Origin: Paracoccus sp. N5 | Lineage (GTDB): Bacteria > Pseudomonadota > Alphaproteobacteria > Rhodobacterales > Rhodobacteraceae | Direction: 5' to 3' | Length of the DNA stretch: 64,000 bases | Assembly (NCBI RefSeq): GCF_000371965.1 | Contig: NZ_AQUO01000001.1 | Span: 1,558,001-1,622,000 of the forward strand | Shown: positions 10,149 through 18,229 of the stretch, piece after piece | Numbering within the stretch: position 1 is the stretch's first letter | Layout: each line of letters opens with the position of its first letter | Notes under the pieces: generated by a model | Database searches by the model: none | Told to the model about the DNA's origin: nothing | Seen by the model: the letters and a program-made list of their open reading frames with translations, nothing else | Position numbers and translations under genes: made by a program

Positions 10149-11353
10149 TCTGGCGCGGCGCCTCGGCCCTGGCAGGCGCCGCGCTGGGGCTGGCGGCGCC
10201 GCTGGCGGGGGCGGATTGGCGCGAGCGGCTGGCGCTGGCCGGGCCCAGGGTCGCGCCCGGCGGCATCTGGCTGCATGCGGCGAGCGTCGGTGAGCTGACT
10301 TCGGCCCGGGTGCTGGCCGAGGCGCTGGCGCGCGACTTTCCCCTGGTGGTGACCACGAACAGCCTGACCGGGCGCGACCTGGCGCGGCGGCTGGGTTATC
10401 CCTGCGCGCTGGCGCCGCTGGACGTGCCGCAGGCGGTGGCGCGCTTTCTGGACCGGGTGCGGCCCAGCGTCATGGTGACGGTCGAGAACGAGCTTTGGCC
10501 GAACCGCTCTGCCCTGGCTGCCGCGCAGGGCATGGCGCAGGTCGTGGTGGGGGCGCGCCTGTCCGAAGGCTCGGCCGCGCGTTGGGCGCGTCTGCCGGGG
10601 CTGATCGGGCCGATGCTGCGCCGGATCGACGCGCTTTCGGCGCAGGACGGCGCCAGCGAGGCGCGGCTGCTGGCCTTGGGGCTGCGGCCGGAGGCGCTGG
10701 CCGGGCGGCTGAGCCTGAAGCTCTTGGCGCCGGCGCAGACCCGGCCGGGGCCGGAGCCGGCGGATCGCGGGCTGGTGGTGCTGGCGGCCTCGACCCATGC
10801 GGGCGAGGAGGCGCTGGTGCTGGACGCCTGGGCCGCCGCGCGCGCCACGGTGCCGGGGCTGCGGCTGATCCTGGCGCCGCGCCACCCTGAGCGGGGCGAT
10901 GCCGTGGCCGCGCTGATCGCGGCGCGCGGTCTGGGCTTTGCCCGGCGCAGCGCGGGCGGAACGGCGGCGGCGGAGCTCTTGCTGGCCGATACGCTGGGCG
11001 AGATGGCGGGCTGGTATGCGGCGGCCGGGATCTGCATCACCGGCGGTTCCTTCGTCGATCACGGCGGCCATACGCCCTGGGAGCCGGCGGCCTGGCGCTG
11101 CGCCATCCTGCATGGCCCGCATGTGGCGAACCAGGCCGAGGCCTATGCCGCGCTGGACGGCGCGGGCGCGGCGCTGGGCTGCGACGCGGCCGCGCTGCCC
11201 GGCGTGCTGGCGGAACTGGCCGGCGACGCGGCCCGCCGGCGCGGCATGGGCGATGCGGCACGGGCGCTTCTGCTGGCGCGGGCGGGAGATCCGGCGCCGC
11301 TGCTGGCGCGGATCCGGCATCTTGCGCAAAGCCGCCGGCATCCTGATATGTGA
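10145..11353 (+). CDS. waaA: 3-deoxy-D-manno-octulosonic acid (Kdo) transferase
   Basis: This 402-residue GT-B glycosyltransferase adds Kdo from CMP-Kdo to lipid A precursor at the inner membrane. Evidence: a hydrophobic N-terminus (SALAGAALGLAAPLAG), the acceptor motif WLHAASVGELTSA, TNSLTGRDLA, VTVENELWPN, and the donor site with LAPRHPERGD, then GGSFVDHGGHTPWEPAA and GPHVANQAE. The proposed TTG start at 10145 overlaps the rpe TGA (TTGA). This makes a somewhat short N-terminus compared with typical 420-residue members, and the frame continues upstream only inside rpe. Translation is probably coupled to rpe. Confidence 0.88.
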   Translation: MIWRGASALAGAALGLAAPLAGADWRERLALAGPRVAPGGIWLHAASVGELTSARVLAEALARDFPLVVTTNSLTGRDLARRLGYPCALAPLDVPQAVARFLDRVRPSVMVTVENELWPNRSALAAAQGMAQVVVGARLSEGSAARWARLPGLIGPMLRRIDALSAQDGASEARLLALGLRPEALAGRLSLKLLAPAQTRPGPEPADRGLVVLAASTHAGEEALVLDAWAAARATVPGLRLILAPRHPERGDAVAALIAARGLGFARRSAGGTAAAELLLADTLGEMAGWYAAAGICITGGSFVDHGGHTPWEPAAWRCAILHGPHVANQAEAYAALDGAGAALGCDAAALPGVLAELAGDAARRRGMGDAARALLLARAGDPAPLLARIRHLAQSRRHPDM

Positions 11354-11370
11354 CAGGGAAAGGACAAGCG

Positions 11371-11787
11371 ATGATCCGATATGCCCTGCGCTGCGACCAA
11401 GGCCATGACTTCGACGGCTGGTTCCGCAATTCCGACGCCTTCGACAGCCTGCTGAAGGCGGGCCAGGTTGCCTGCACGCAATGCGGATCGGTGGCGGTCG
11501 AGAAGGCGGTGATGGCGCCGCGTGTCGCCAAGGGCGAGGACGCGGCTCCGCTGAGCGCGCCCCGCGATCCGCGCGAGGCGGCGCTGGAGGCGATGCGCCG
11601 CCATGTCGAGGCGCATTCCGATTACGTCGGCATGTCCTTTGCCGCCGAGGCCCGCGCCATCCACGAGGGCCAGGCGCCCGAGCGCGCCATCCATGGCGAG
11701 GCGAAGCTCGAGGATGCCAGGAAGCTCATCGAGGACGGCATTCCGGTGGCGCCGCTGCCCTTCCGCCCGCGCCAGCGGGTGAACTGA
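11371..11787 (+). CDS. DUF1178 protein with zinc-ribbon-like cysteines
   Basis: This 138-residue DUF1178 member starts MIRYALRCDQGHDFDGWFRNS and has cysteines C8, C35 and C38 plus H12, suggesting a small metal site (C8, H12, C35-x2-C38). The rest is charged and helical and ends in a basic tail. The ATG at 11371 has GGAAAGGA upstream. It sits 17 bases behind waaA and is likely co-transcribed. No function is established for the family as far as I know. Confidence 0.83.
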   Translation: MIRYALRCDQGHDFDGWFRNSDAFDSLLKAGQVACTQCGSVAVEKAVMAPRVAKGEDAAPLSAPRDPREAALEAMRRHVEAHSDYVGMSFAAEARAIHEGQAPERAIHGEAKLEDARKLIEDGIPVAPLPFRPRQRVN

Positions 11788-11790
11788 CCG

Positions 11791-12141
11791 TCAGGGCGCG
11801 CCGAGATAATCGCGCAGCGCCACGGCATTGTTGTGGTCGCGGTCATGGGCGGCATAAAGCAGCACCACCGGGCCCTGCGCGATGATCCGGCGCAGTTCCT
11901 CGACCGGGGCGGGGTTGGCGTCGAGCTCGGCCGCGTAGCGCCGGCGGAATTCGGGCCATTTCTGCGGATCGTGGCCGAACCAGTGCCGCAGCGCATCCGA
12001 GGGCGCGATCTCGCGCAGCCACAGCGCCTCGCCCAGTGTCTGGTGGCTGAGGCCGCGCGGCCAGAGCCGGTCGACGAGGATGCGGCGCCCCTCGTCCGGG
12101 GCGGGCGGGTCATAGGCGCGGCGCAGCGAAATCCTTGCCAT
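11791..12141 (-). CDS. DUF488 family protein (YeaO-like)
   Basis: This 116-residue protein shows the DUF488 pattern: ILVDRLWPRGLS near residue 21, the WLREIAPSDALRHWFGHDP stretch, and a VVLLYAAHDRDHNNAVAL strand-helix near the end. Family members are small cytosolic proteins of unknown activity. It is convergent with the DUF1178 gene, with only three bases between their stop codons, and divergent from scoA. AAAGGA precedes the ATG at 12141. Confidence 0.85.
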   Translation of the reverse strand: MARISLRRAYDPPAPDEGRRILVDRLWPRGLSHQTLGEALWLREIAPSDALRHWFGHDPQKWPEFRRRYAAELDANPAPVEELRRIIAQGPVVLLYAAHDRDHNNAVALRDYLGAP

Positions 12142-12251
12142 GGCTGGTCCTTTCAGCAGGCCAATCCCGAGCCGGCGGTTCCGGTTCCCGGCGCGTTGAC
12201 AGGGTTCGGGAATATGTCCAAGACTTGCCGCGCCAACAACGGGAGGTTTGC

Positions 12252-12980
12252 ATGAAGAAGGTCTATGCGGACGCGGGTGCCGCTCTGGACGGCCTGCTGC
12301 GGGACGGGATGCTGATCGCGGCCGGGGGTTTCGGGCTTTGCGGCATTCCCGAGCTGCTGATCGAGGCGATCCTGAAGGCGGGCACGAAGGACCTGACCAT
12401 CGCCTCCAACAATTGCGGCGTCGATGGCTTCGGGCTGGGCAAGCTGCTGGATTCGCGGCAGATCCGCAAGATGATCTCCTCCTATGTCGGCGAGAACGCC
12501 GAGTTCATGCGGCAATACCTGTCCGGCGAGCTGGAGTTGGAGTTCAACCCGCAGGGCACGCTGGCCGAGCGCATGCGCGCCGGCGGCGCCGGCATCCCGG
12601 GCTTCTACACCAAGACCGGCGTCGGCACGGTGATCGCCGAGGGCAAGGACCACAAGGATTTCGACGGCGAGACCTATATCCTGGAACGCGGCATCGTCGC
12701 GGACCTGGCCATCGTCAAGGGCTGGAAGGCCGACGAGTCGGGCAACGTGATCTTTCGCAAGACCGCGCGCAACTTCAACGTGCCGGCGGCGAAATGCGGC
12801 CGCGTCTGCGTCTGCGAGGTCGAGGAGATCGTGCCGACCGGCAGCCTCGATGCCGACGCCATCCACCTGCCGGGCATCTATGTCCACCGCCTGATCCAAG
12901 GGCAGCATGAGAAGCGCATCGAGCAGCGCACGACCCGTTCGCGCGTCTCCGACACGACCCGGAAGAAGGAGACCGTCTGA
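12252..12980 (+). CDS. scoA: 3-oxoacid CoA-transferase subunit A
   Basis: This 242-residue alpha subunit belongs to succinyl-CoA:3-ketoacid CoA-transferase, which moves CoA from succinyl-CoA to acetoacetate for ketone-body or polyhydroxybutyrate-derived acetoacetate use. Family motifs: GGFGLCGIPELLIEA, ASNNCGVDGFGLGKLL, the GGAGIPGFYTKTGVGT segment and KTARNFN. The ATG at 12252 has GGGAGG seven bases upstream; an open frame further upstream is unsupported. A TTGACA hexamer at 12196-12201 could be the -35 element, with no clear -10. It overlaps scoB by one base (TGATG). Confidence 0.93.
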   Translation: MKKVYADAGAALDGLLRDGMLIAAGGFGLCGIPELLIEAILKAGTKDLTIASNNCGVDGFGLGKLLDSRQIRKMISSYVGENAEFMRQYLSGELELEFNPQGTLAERMRAGGAGIPGFYTKTGVGTVIAEGKDHKDFDGETYILERGIVADLAIVKGWKADESGNVIFRKTARNFNVPAAKCGRVCVCEVEEIVPTGSLDADAIHLPGIYVHRLIQGQHEKRIEQRTTRSRVSDTTRKKETV

Positions 12981-13624
12981 TGGCCGCCGAAACCAAGGGC
13001 TGGGACCGCAACCGGATGGCGGCGCGGGCCGCGCAGGAGCTGCAGGACGGCTGGTATGTGAACCTGGGCATCGGCATCCCGACGCTGGTGGCGAACTATA
13101 TCCCCGAGGGGGTGCATGTGACGCTGCAATCGGAAAACGGCATGCTCGGGATCGGCCCCTTCCCCTATGAGGGCGAGGAGGACCCGGACCTGATCAATGC
13201 CGGCAAGCAGACGGTGACCGAGCTGCCGCAGACCGCCTATTTCGACAGTTCCGAGAGCTTCGCCATGATCCGCGGCGGCAAGATCGCCATGGCGATCCTG
13301 GGCGCGATGGAGGTGGCCGAGAACGGCGACCTGGCGAACTGGATGATCCCGGGCAAGCTGGTCAAGGGCATGGGCGGGGCGATGGACCTGGTCGCCGGGG
13401 TGAAGCGGGTGGTGGTGGTGATGGACCATACCTCGAAACATGGCGAATCGAAGGTGCTGAAGGCCTGCACGCTGCCCCTGACCGGGCAGAAGGTGGTCAA
13501 TCGCATCATCACCAACCTGGGTGTGCTGGACGTGGTGGAGGGCGGGCTGAAGATCGTCGAGCTGGCCGATGGCGTCAGCGAGGCCGAGCTGCGCGCCGCG
13601 ACCGAGGCGGCGATCGTCGGCTGA
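12980..13624 (+). CDS. scoB: 3-oxoacid CoA-transferase subunit B
   Basis: This 214-residue beta subunit carries the catalytic glutamate, E52 in QSENGMLGIGPFP, which forms the glutamyl-CoA thioester. Other marks are VNLGIGIPTLVANYI, MIRGGKIAMAILGAMEV, and VVVMDHTSKHGESKVL. The ATG shares its A with the scoA stop codon, so the two subunits are translationally coupled. A dispersed-element copy follows 8 bases after the stop. Confidence 0.94.
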   Translation: MAAETKGWDRNRMAARAAQELQDGWYVNLGIGIPTLVANYIPEGVHVTLQSENGMLGIGPFPYEGEEDPDLINAGKQTVTELPQTAYFDSSESFAMIRGGKIAMAILGAMEVAENGDLANWMIPGKLVKGMGGAMDLVAGVKRVVVVMDHTSKHGESKVLKACTLPLTGQKVVNRIITNLGVLDVVEGGLKIVELADGVSEAELRAATEAAIVG

Positions 13625-13632
13625 GCTTTCAG

Positions 13633-13702
13633 GGGGGGGCTGTCTGCCCCCTCTTGCGGCTGACGCCGCAATTCACCCCCGAGGATATTTGGGCAAGAAA
13701 GA
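13633..13702 (+). repeat. Dispersed intergenic element, copy C
   Basis: A G/C hairpin (a run of G at 13633-13639 pairing with CCCCC around 13647-13651) is followed by a GCGGC-tgac-GCCGC stem (13656-13669) and the tail CCCCCGAGGATATTTGGGC then AAGAAAGAA (13676-13702). The tail runs right up to the ATG of the next gene, so it may also contribute to that gene's leader. Confidence 0.7.
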
Positions 13703-14278
13703 ATGATGCAGGCGGAGGAGATCGCGGGACTGTTCACCCGCGACGGGCAGTATCTTTGCGCGAGGTGGGGGCGGCCGGTGGCGCCGGTGATCTTCGGCCT
13801 GGCGGATGAGAGCCTGGCGGTGTTCCGGGCCGCCACGGCGGCGGTGCTGGCCCATGCCGGCCATCCCCTGGCCGAGACCGATCCCGAGATGGGCGCCAAT
13901 ATGCTGAGCTTCCTGGTCCGCGATTGGGACGAGCTGGAGGGCGTGCCGGATTTCGACCGGCTGGTCGGGCAGCCCGGCCTGGCGGCGCGGCTGAAGGCGC
14001 AGCAGGCGGACCAGTACCGGGTGTTCCGCTTTGACGGCGACGGCGGGATCCGGGCCTGCATCACCTTGGTCGCCATGGGCGGTGCCTTGGCCGAGGCGCA
14101 TCCGGGGCAATTGGCCGAGGCGCTGGCGGTGCGCTCGATGCTGACATTCGCGCGGGAGGTGCAGCCCTCGGCCGCGCTGGCGCGGGTGATCCGCGCCGCC
14201 TATGATCCGGCGCTGCCGGTGGTGGCGCGGGACGCCTCGCATGCGCTGCGGCTGGCGGCGCGGGCGTCCCTGGCCTGA
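13703..14278 (+). CDS. Conserved-looking protein of unknown function
   Basis: This 191-residue protein is not one I can assign to a named family. Codon use matches the neighbours. It is Ala/Leu-rich, without signal peptide or membrane segment, and contains two short recognisable blocks: EMGANMLSFLVRDWDEL near residue 75 and YRVFRFDGDGGIRAC near 120, with a helical C-terminus. It is preceded by the dispersed element rather than a clear Shine-Dalgarno sequence; two ATG codons in tandem offer starts. Its stop codon abuts the topA stop codon with no base between. It may be a lineage-specific cytosolic protein; no function is proposed. Confidence 0.7.
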   Translation: MMQAEEIAGLFTRDGQYLCARWGRPVAPVIFGLADESLAVFRAATAAVLAHAGHPLAETDPEMGANMLSFLVRDWDELEGVPDFDRLVGQPGLAARLKAQQADQYRVFRFDGDGGIRACITLVAMGGALAEAHPGQLAEALAVRSMLTFAREVQPSAALARVIRAAYDPALPVVARDASHALRLAARASLA

Positions 14279-16840
14279 TTACGCGGATTTTTTCGCGGTT
14301 TTCTTCGCGGCGGGCTTCTTGGCGGCGGCCTTCCCGGCCGGGGCCTTTTCGGCCTTGGCGGCGGTCTTCCGGGCCGGTTTCCTGGCCTTGCCGGCCTTTT
14401 CCGTGATCAGTTCCAGCGCCCGTTCCAAGGTGACGGCACCCGGCTCCAGGTCGCGCGGCAGGGTGGCGTTGACCTTGCCCCATTTGACATAGGGGCCATA
14501 GCGGCCGGCCATGACCTGCACCGGGCCGCCCTCGGGGTGTTCGCCCAGTTCGGCCAGCGGTGCGGCGGCGGCGGCGCGGCCGCGGGTGACCTTCTGGGCC
14601 AGCACCTCGACGGCGCGGTTCATGCCGATGGTGAAGACCTCGTCCACCTCCGGCAGGTTCGCGTATTTGCTGCCGTGCTTCACATAGGGGCCGTAGCGGC
14701 CGATGCCGGCCTCGACCGGGACGCCGTCCTCGGGGTGCGGGCCGATCTCGCGCGGCAGGGCCAGCAGGGCCAGGGCCTTTTCCAGATCGACCGCGGCCAG
14801 GTCCCAGCCCTTGGGGATCGAGGCGCGCGGCGGCTTCGGCTGCTCGGCCGTGGCCTCGCCGCGCTGGACATAGGGGCCGAAGCGGCCGTTCTTCAGGCTG
14901 ATCTCGTCGCCCTTGTCGCTGCCGAGCACGGTGTCGCCCACCACCTCGGCATCGGGGCTGCTGATCGGGCGGGTAAAGCGGCACTCGGGGTAATTGGTGC
15001 AGCCGATGAAGGCGCCGCCCGAGCGCGCGGTCTTCAGATGCAGCCGGCCCTTGTGGCACAGCGGGCATTCGCGCGGGTCGCCGCCATCGGCGCGCGGCGG
15101 GTAGAGATGCGGCGCCAGCGCGTCGTCGATCGCCTCGAGCACCTCGGTGATGCGCAGCTCGCTGGTGCCCTCCAGCGCGGCGGTGAAATCCCGCCAGAAG
15201 CGGCGCAGCACCTCGCGATAGGCCAGGTCGCCGGCGCTGATGTCGTCGAGCTCGCCTTCGAGATGCGCGGTGAAGTCATAGCTGACATAGCGCGGGAAGT
15301 ATTTCAGCAGGAAGATGGTGACCAGCCGGCCCTTGTCCTCGGGGATCAGGCGGTTCTGTTCCTTGCGGACATAGTCGCGGTCCTGGATCGTGGTGACGAT
15401 GCTGGCATAGGTCGAGGGCCGGCCGATGCCCAGCTCCTCCATGCGCTTGACCAGCGTCGCCTCGGTATAGCGCGGGGGGGCCTGGGTGAAATGCTGCTCG
15501 GGCGTGACCGCGCGCTTTTCGGCCGCCTCGCCTTCCTGGATCAGCGGCAGGCGGCGGCCGTCCTCGTCGTCCTCGTCGTCGCGGCCCTGGTCATAGACGC
15601 GCAGGAAGCCGTCGAACAGCATCACCTGGCCATTGGCGCGCAGGCCGACCTGGCCATCCGGCGATGCGATCTCGACCGTGGTGCGCTCCATCCGCGCCGA
15701 TTCCATCTGGCTGGCGATGGTGCGCTTCCAGATCAGGTCGTAGAGCGCCTTCTGGTCCTTGTCCGCGACCGGCAGCTTGTCGGGCGACAGGCCCATGTCG
15801 GTGGGACGAATGCACTCATGCGCTTCCTGGGCGTTCTTGGCCTTGTTCTTGTACATGCGCGGGGATTTCGGCAGGTATTCCGCGCCGAAACGGGCCTTGA
15901 TGGCGTCGCGGGCGGCCATGACCGCCTCGGGCGCCATGTCGATGCCGTCGGTCCGCATATAGGTGATGTGGCCCGCCTCATAGAGCCGCTGCGCCGCCGA
16001 CATGCAGGCCCGCGCGCCCAGGCCCAGCTTGCGGCTGGCCTCCTGTTGCAGGGTCGAGGTCATGAAGGGCGGCCAGGGATTGCGGCTGGCGGGCTTGGCC
16101 GAGACGCTGGCGACGCCAAGGTCGCGCGAGGCGATCGCGGCGACGGCCAGCCTGGCGGCCTCCTCGTCGGCGATGTCGAAGCGCTCCAGCTTCTTGCCGC
16201 CGAAGACGGTCATGGTGGCGTCGAATTCGTCGCCGCGCGGGGTCGCCAGGCGGGCATGGACCGACCAGTATTCGCGGGCCTTGAAGGCCTCGATCTCCAT
16301 CTCGCGGTCGACGATGATGCGCAGGGCGACCGACTGCACCCGGCCCGCCGACTTGGCGCCCGGCAGCTTGCGCCACAGGACCGGCGACAGGTTGAAGCCG
16401 ACCAGGTAGTCCAGCGCGCGCCGCGCCAGATAGGCATCGACCAGCGGCTGGTCGATCTGGCGCGGATTGGCCATGGCCTCGGTCACGGCATTCCTGGTGA
16501 TGGCGTTGAAGGTGACGCGGCTGACCTCGGCGCCCTTCTTCAGCGCCGGCGCCAGGGTTTCCAGCAGGTGCCAGGAGATCGCCTCGCCCTCGCGGTCGGG
16601 GTCGGTGGCGAGGATCAGGTTCGGGTCGCTCGCCAGGGCATCCTTGATCGCCTTGACATGCTTGCGCGAGTCCGCCGCAACCTCCCATTTCATGGCGAAA
16701 TCGGCATCGGGATCGACGCTGCCATCCTTGGGCGGCAGATCGCGGACATGGCCGAAGGACGCCAGAACCGTATAGTCGTCGCCCAGGTATTTATTGATCG
16801 TCTTGGCCTTGGCCGGGGATTCAACGACGACGACAGGCAT
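14279..16840 (-). CDS. topA: DNA topoisomerase I
   Basis: This 853-residue type IA topoisomerase relaxes negative supercoils. The TOPRIM domain is N-terminal (VVVESPAKAKTINKYLG, then ATDPDREGEA). The active-site tyrosine lies in GHITYMRTDGIDM. A four-cysteine zinc module (CPLCHKGRLHL to FIGCTNYPEC) and several repeated Topo-C-like units (NGRFGPYVQRG, IGRYGPYVKHG, AGRYGPYVKWG) follow. The last about 40 residues are a Lys/Ala-rich basic tail, seen in many actinobacterial and alphaproteobacterial TopA proteins and thought to bind DNA or polymerase. The length is typical. Convergent with the upstream-numbered unknown gene, with no visible terminator between. Confidence 0.95.
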   Translation of the reverse strand: MPVVVVESPAKAKTINKYLGDDYTVLASFGHVRDLPPKDGSVDPDADFAMKWEVAADSRKHVKAIKDALASDPNLILATDPDREGEAISWHLLETLAPALKKGAEVSRVTFNAITRNAVTEAMANPRQIDQPLVDAYLARRALDYLVGFNLSPVLWRKLPGAKSAGRVQSVALRIIVDREMEIEAFKAREYWSVHARLATPRGDEFDATMTVFGGKKLERFDIADEEAARLAVAAIASRDLGVASVSAKPASRNPWPPFMTSTLQQEASRKLGLGARACMSAAQRLYEAGHITYMRTDGIDMAPEAVMAARDAIKARFGAEYLPKSPRMYKNKAKNAQEAHECIRPTDMGLSPDKLPVADKDQKALYDLIWKRTIASQMESARMERTTVEIASPDGQVGLRANGQVMLFDGFLRVYDQGRDDEDDEDGRRLPLIQEGEAAEKRAVTPEQHFTQAPPRYTEATLVKRMEELGIGRPSTYASIVTTIQDRDYVRKEQNRLIPEDKGRLVTIFLLKYFPRYVSYDFTAHLEGELDDISAGDLAYREVLRRFWRDFTAALEGTSELRITEVLEAIDDALAPHLYPPRADGGDPRECPLCHKGRLHLKTARSGGAFIGCTNYPECRFTRPISSPDAEVVGDTVLGSDKGDEISLKNGRFGPYVQRGEATAEQPKPPRASIPKGWDLAAVDLEKALALLALPREIGPHPEDGVPVEAGIGRYGPYVKHGSKYANLPEVDEVFTIGMNRAVEVLAQKVTRGRAAAAAPLAELGEHPEGGPVQVMAGRYGPYVKWGKVNATLPRDLEPGAVTLERALELITEKAGKARKPARKTAAKAEKAPAGKAAAKKPAAKKTAKKSA

Positions 16841-16906
16841 GAAAATTCCTTCGCATGATTCGGCGCCGGAACATGGGCACAGCCCGGCGGACTGTCAACG
16901 CCGGGC

Positions 16907-16957
16907 TTCTTTCTTGTCCAAATATCCTGCGGGGGTCCGGGGGCGCAAAGCCCCCGG
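16907..16957 (-). repeat. Dispersed intergenic element, copy D (inverted)
   Basis: Read on the minus strand it is hairpin CCGGGGGC (complement of 16950-16957) then GCCCCCGG (complement of 16937-16944), followed by CCCCCGCAGGATATTTGGAC and AAGAAAGAA. The hairpin arms are identical to those of copy A. It lies downstream of the minus-strand fpr gene and ahead of topA, so it has the same orientation relative to transcription as the other copies. Confidence 0.75.
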
Positions 16958-16965
16958 GCAGCGGG

Positions 16966-17805
16966 TCAGATGCCGTCGCCGACGAAGGCCTTTTCGACAA
17001 CGAATTCCTTGGGCTCGCTGTTGGCGCCCTCGCGCAGGCCGAAGCCTTCCAGCACCGCCTTCACATCGGTGTTGAAGGCCAGGCTGCCGCAGATCATGGC
17101 GCGGTCATTCGCCGCATCCATCGGCGGCAGACCCAGATCGGCAAAGACCTTGCCCGAGGTCAGGTTGTCGGTGATCCGGCCCATGAAGGGCGTCGTCTCG
17201 CGCGTCGTCGTCGGGTAATAGAGCAGCCGGCTGGCGAATTCCTTGCCATAGAGCTCGCCCAGCAGCGGATCGTTCTTCAGGTTCTCGACCAGTTCGCGGC
17301 CATAGGCCAGCTCGTCGGCGGTGCGGCAGGTGTGCATCATGATGACCTGCTCGAACCGCTCATAGCTTTCCGGCTCGCGCATCAGGCTGGCGAAGGGCGC
17401 GATGCCGGTGCCGGTGGCCAGGAACCACAGCCGCTTGCCGGGCAGCAGCGCGTCCAGCACCAGCGTGCCCACGGGCTTCGGGCGCAGGATGATCTCGTCG
17501 CCCGGCTGGATGTTCTGCAGCTTCGAGGTCAGCGGCCCGTCCGGCACCTTGATCGAATAGAATTCCAGCTCGTCGTCCCAGGCCGGCGAGGCGATGGAAT
17601 AGGCGCGCAGGATCGGCTTGCCGTTGTCGCCGGGCAGGCCGATCATCACGAATTCGCCCGAGCGGAAGCGCAGCGAGGCCGGCCGCGTCACGCGGAACGA
17701 GAACAGCCGGTCGTTCCAGTGCCGCACCGCGGTCACGGTCTGGGCGTCGGGCAGGGTCTTTGCGGGTTTGGCGGCAACTTCGGCCAAGGGCACATCCAGG
17801 GTCAT
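16966..17805 (-). CDS. fpr: Ferredoxin-NADP+ reductase
   Basis: This 279-residue FAD enzyme transfers electrons between NADPH and ferredoxin or flavodoxin. FAD-binding RAYSIASPAWDDELEFYSI, the NADP-site LFLATGTGIAPFASL-like stretch (WFLATGTGIAPFASL), and the C-terminal VEKAFVGDGI extension identify the bacterial subclass. It lies downstream of the sulfate assimilation genes on the same strand, with a 52-base gap holding a small hairpin. It could supply electrons to the ferredoxin/flavodoxin-linked sulfite reductase upstream; this is inference from neighbourhood. Confidence 0.92.
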   Translation of the reverse strand: MTLDVPLAEVAAKPAKTLPDAQTVTAVRHWNDRLFSFRVTRPASLRFRSGEFVMIGLPGDNGKPILRAYSIASPAWDDELEFYSIKVPDGPLTSKLQNIQPGDEIILRPKPVGTLVLDALLPGKRLWFLATGTGIAPFASLMREPESYERFEQVIMMHTCRTADELAYGRELVENLKNDPLLGELYGKEFASRLLYYPTTTRETTPFMGRITDNLTSGKVFADLGLPPMDAANDRAMICGSLAFNTDVKAVLEGFGLREGANSEPKEFVVEKAFVGDGI

Positions 17806-17837
17806 GTCGATTCCGGTCTATCTAGATCACAAGGGCG

Positions 17838-17855
17838 CCGGGGGGAAACCCCCGG
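17838..17855. terminator. Small hairpin between the DUF934 gene and fpr
   Basis: Arms CCGGGGG (17838-17844) and CCCCCGG (17849-17855) enclose GAAA. It sits just after the DUF934 stop codon and before fpr on the minus strand. There is no T-run, so it may be an attenuator or mRNA-stabilising hairpin rather than a full terminator. Confidence 0.4.
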
Positions 17856-17857
17856 AC

Positions 17858-18229
17858 TCAGCCGGCAAGGCGCGACCGATGGTCCCAATCCTGCCAGTCG
17901 GCGCGGTAGAGCCACTGTTCCTGCGGCTGGCGGGCGGCGAGTGCGGCCGGGATGCGGACTTCGTCGAAGCCCACCCGGCGCGCCATGGCGTATTGATCGG
18001 CGATCAGGCCGCCGACGGCACGCAGGCGACCCTTGAAGCCCTTTTGCCGCAAGAGCCGCGCCAGCGAAAAGCCGCGGCCGTCGGTCATCGCCGGGAAATC
18101 GATGGCCAGCAGCTCGTGGCCAAGGTAGTCGTCCAGCGTGGCCAGGGCGGTGTCGGGGGCCAGGACGACCGGCTCGGCGCCGTCGTCGGGATGGAAGCCG
18201 TCGTCGCGGACCAGAAAGAAATCGCTCAT
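17858..18229 (-). CDS. DUF934 protein of the sulfate assimilation operon
   Basis: This 123-residue DUF934 member has the family pattern: LDDYLGHELLAIDFPAMTDGRGFSLA-type core (in pieces: LLAIDFPAMTDGRGFSLARL), then RLRAVGGLIADQYAMARRVGFDEV. The family is found almost only next to cysI/cysH in proteobacteria, and a role in sulfite reduction or its assembly is assumed but not shown. The ATG at 18229 overlaps the cysH stop (ATGA), favouring coupled translation; the open frame upstream of it lies within cysH. Confidence 0.85.
   Translation of the reverse strand: MSDFFLVRDDGFHPDDGAEPVVLAPDTALATLDDYLGHELLAIDFPAMTDGRGFSLARLLRQKGFKGRLRAVGGLIADQYAMARRVGFDEVRIPAALAARQPQEQWLYRADWQDWDHRSRLAG

Noticed and set aside
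12196..12224. Sigma-70 promoter before scoA
   Set aside because: TTGACA is present, but the -10 region 17-18 bases away matches TATAAT at only three of six positions.
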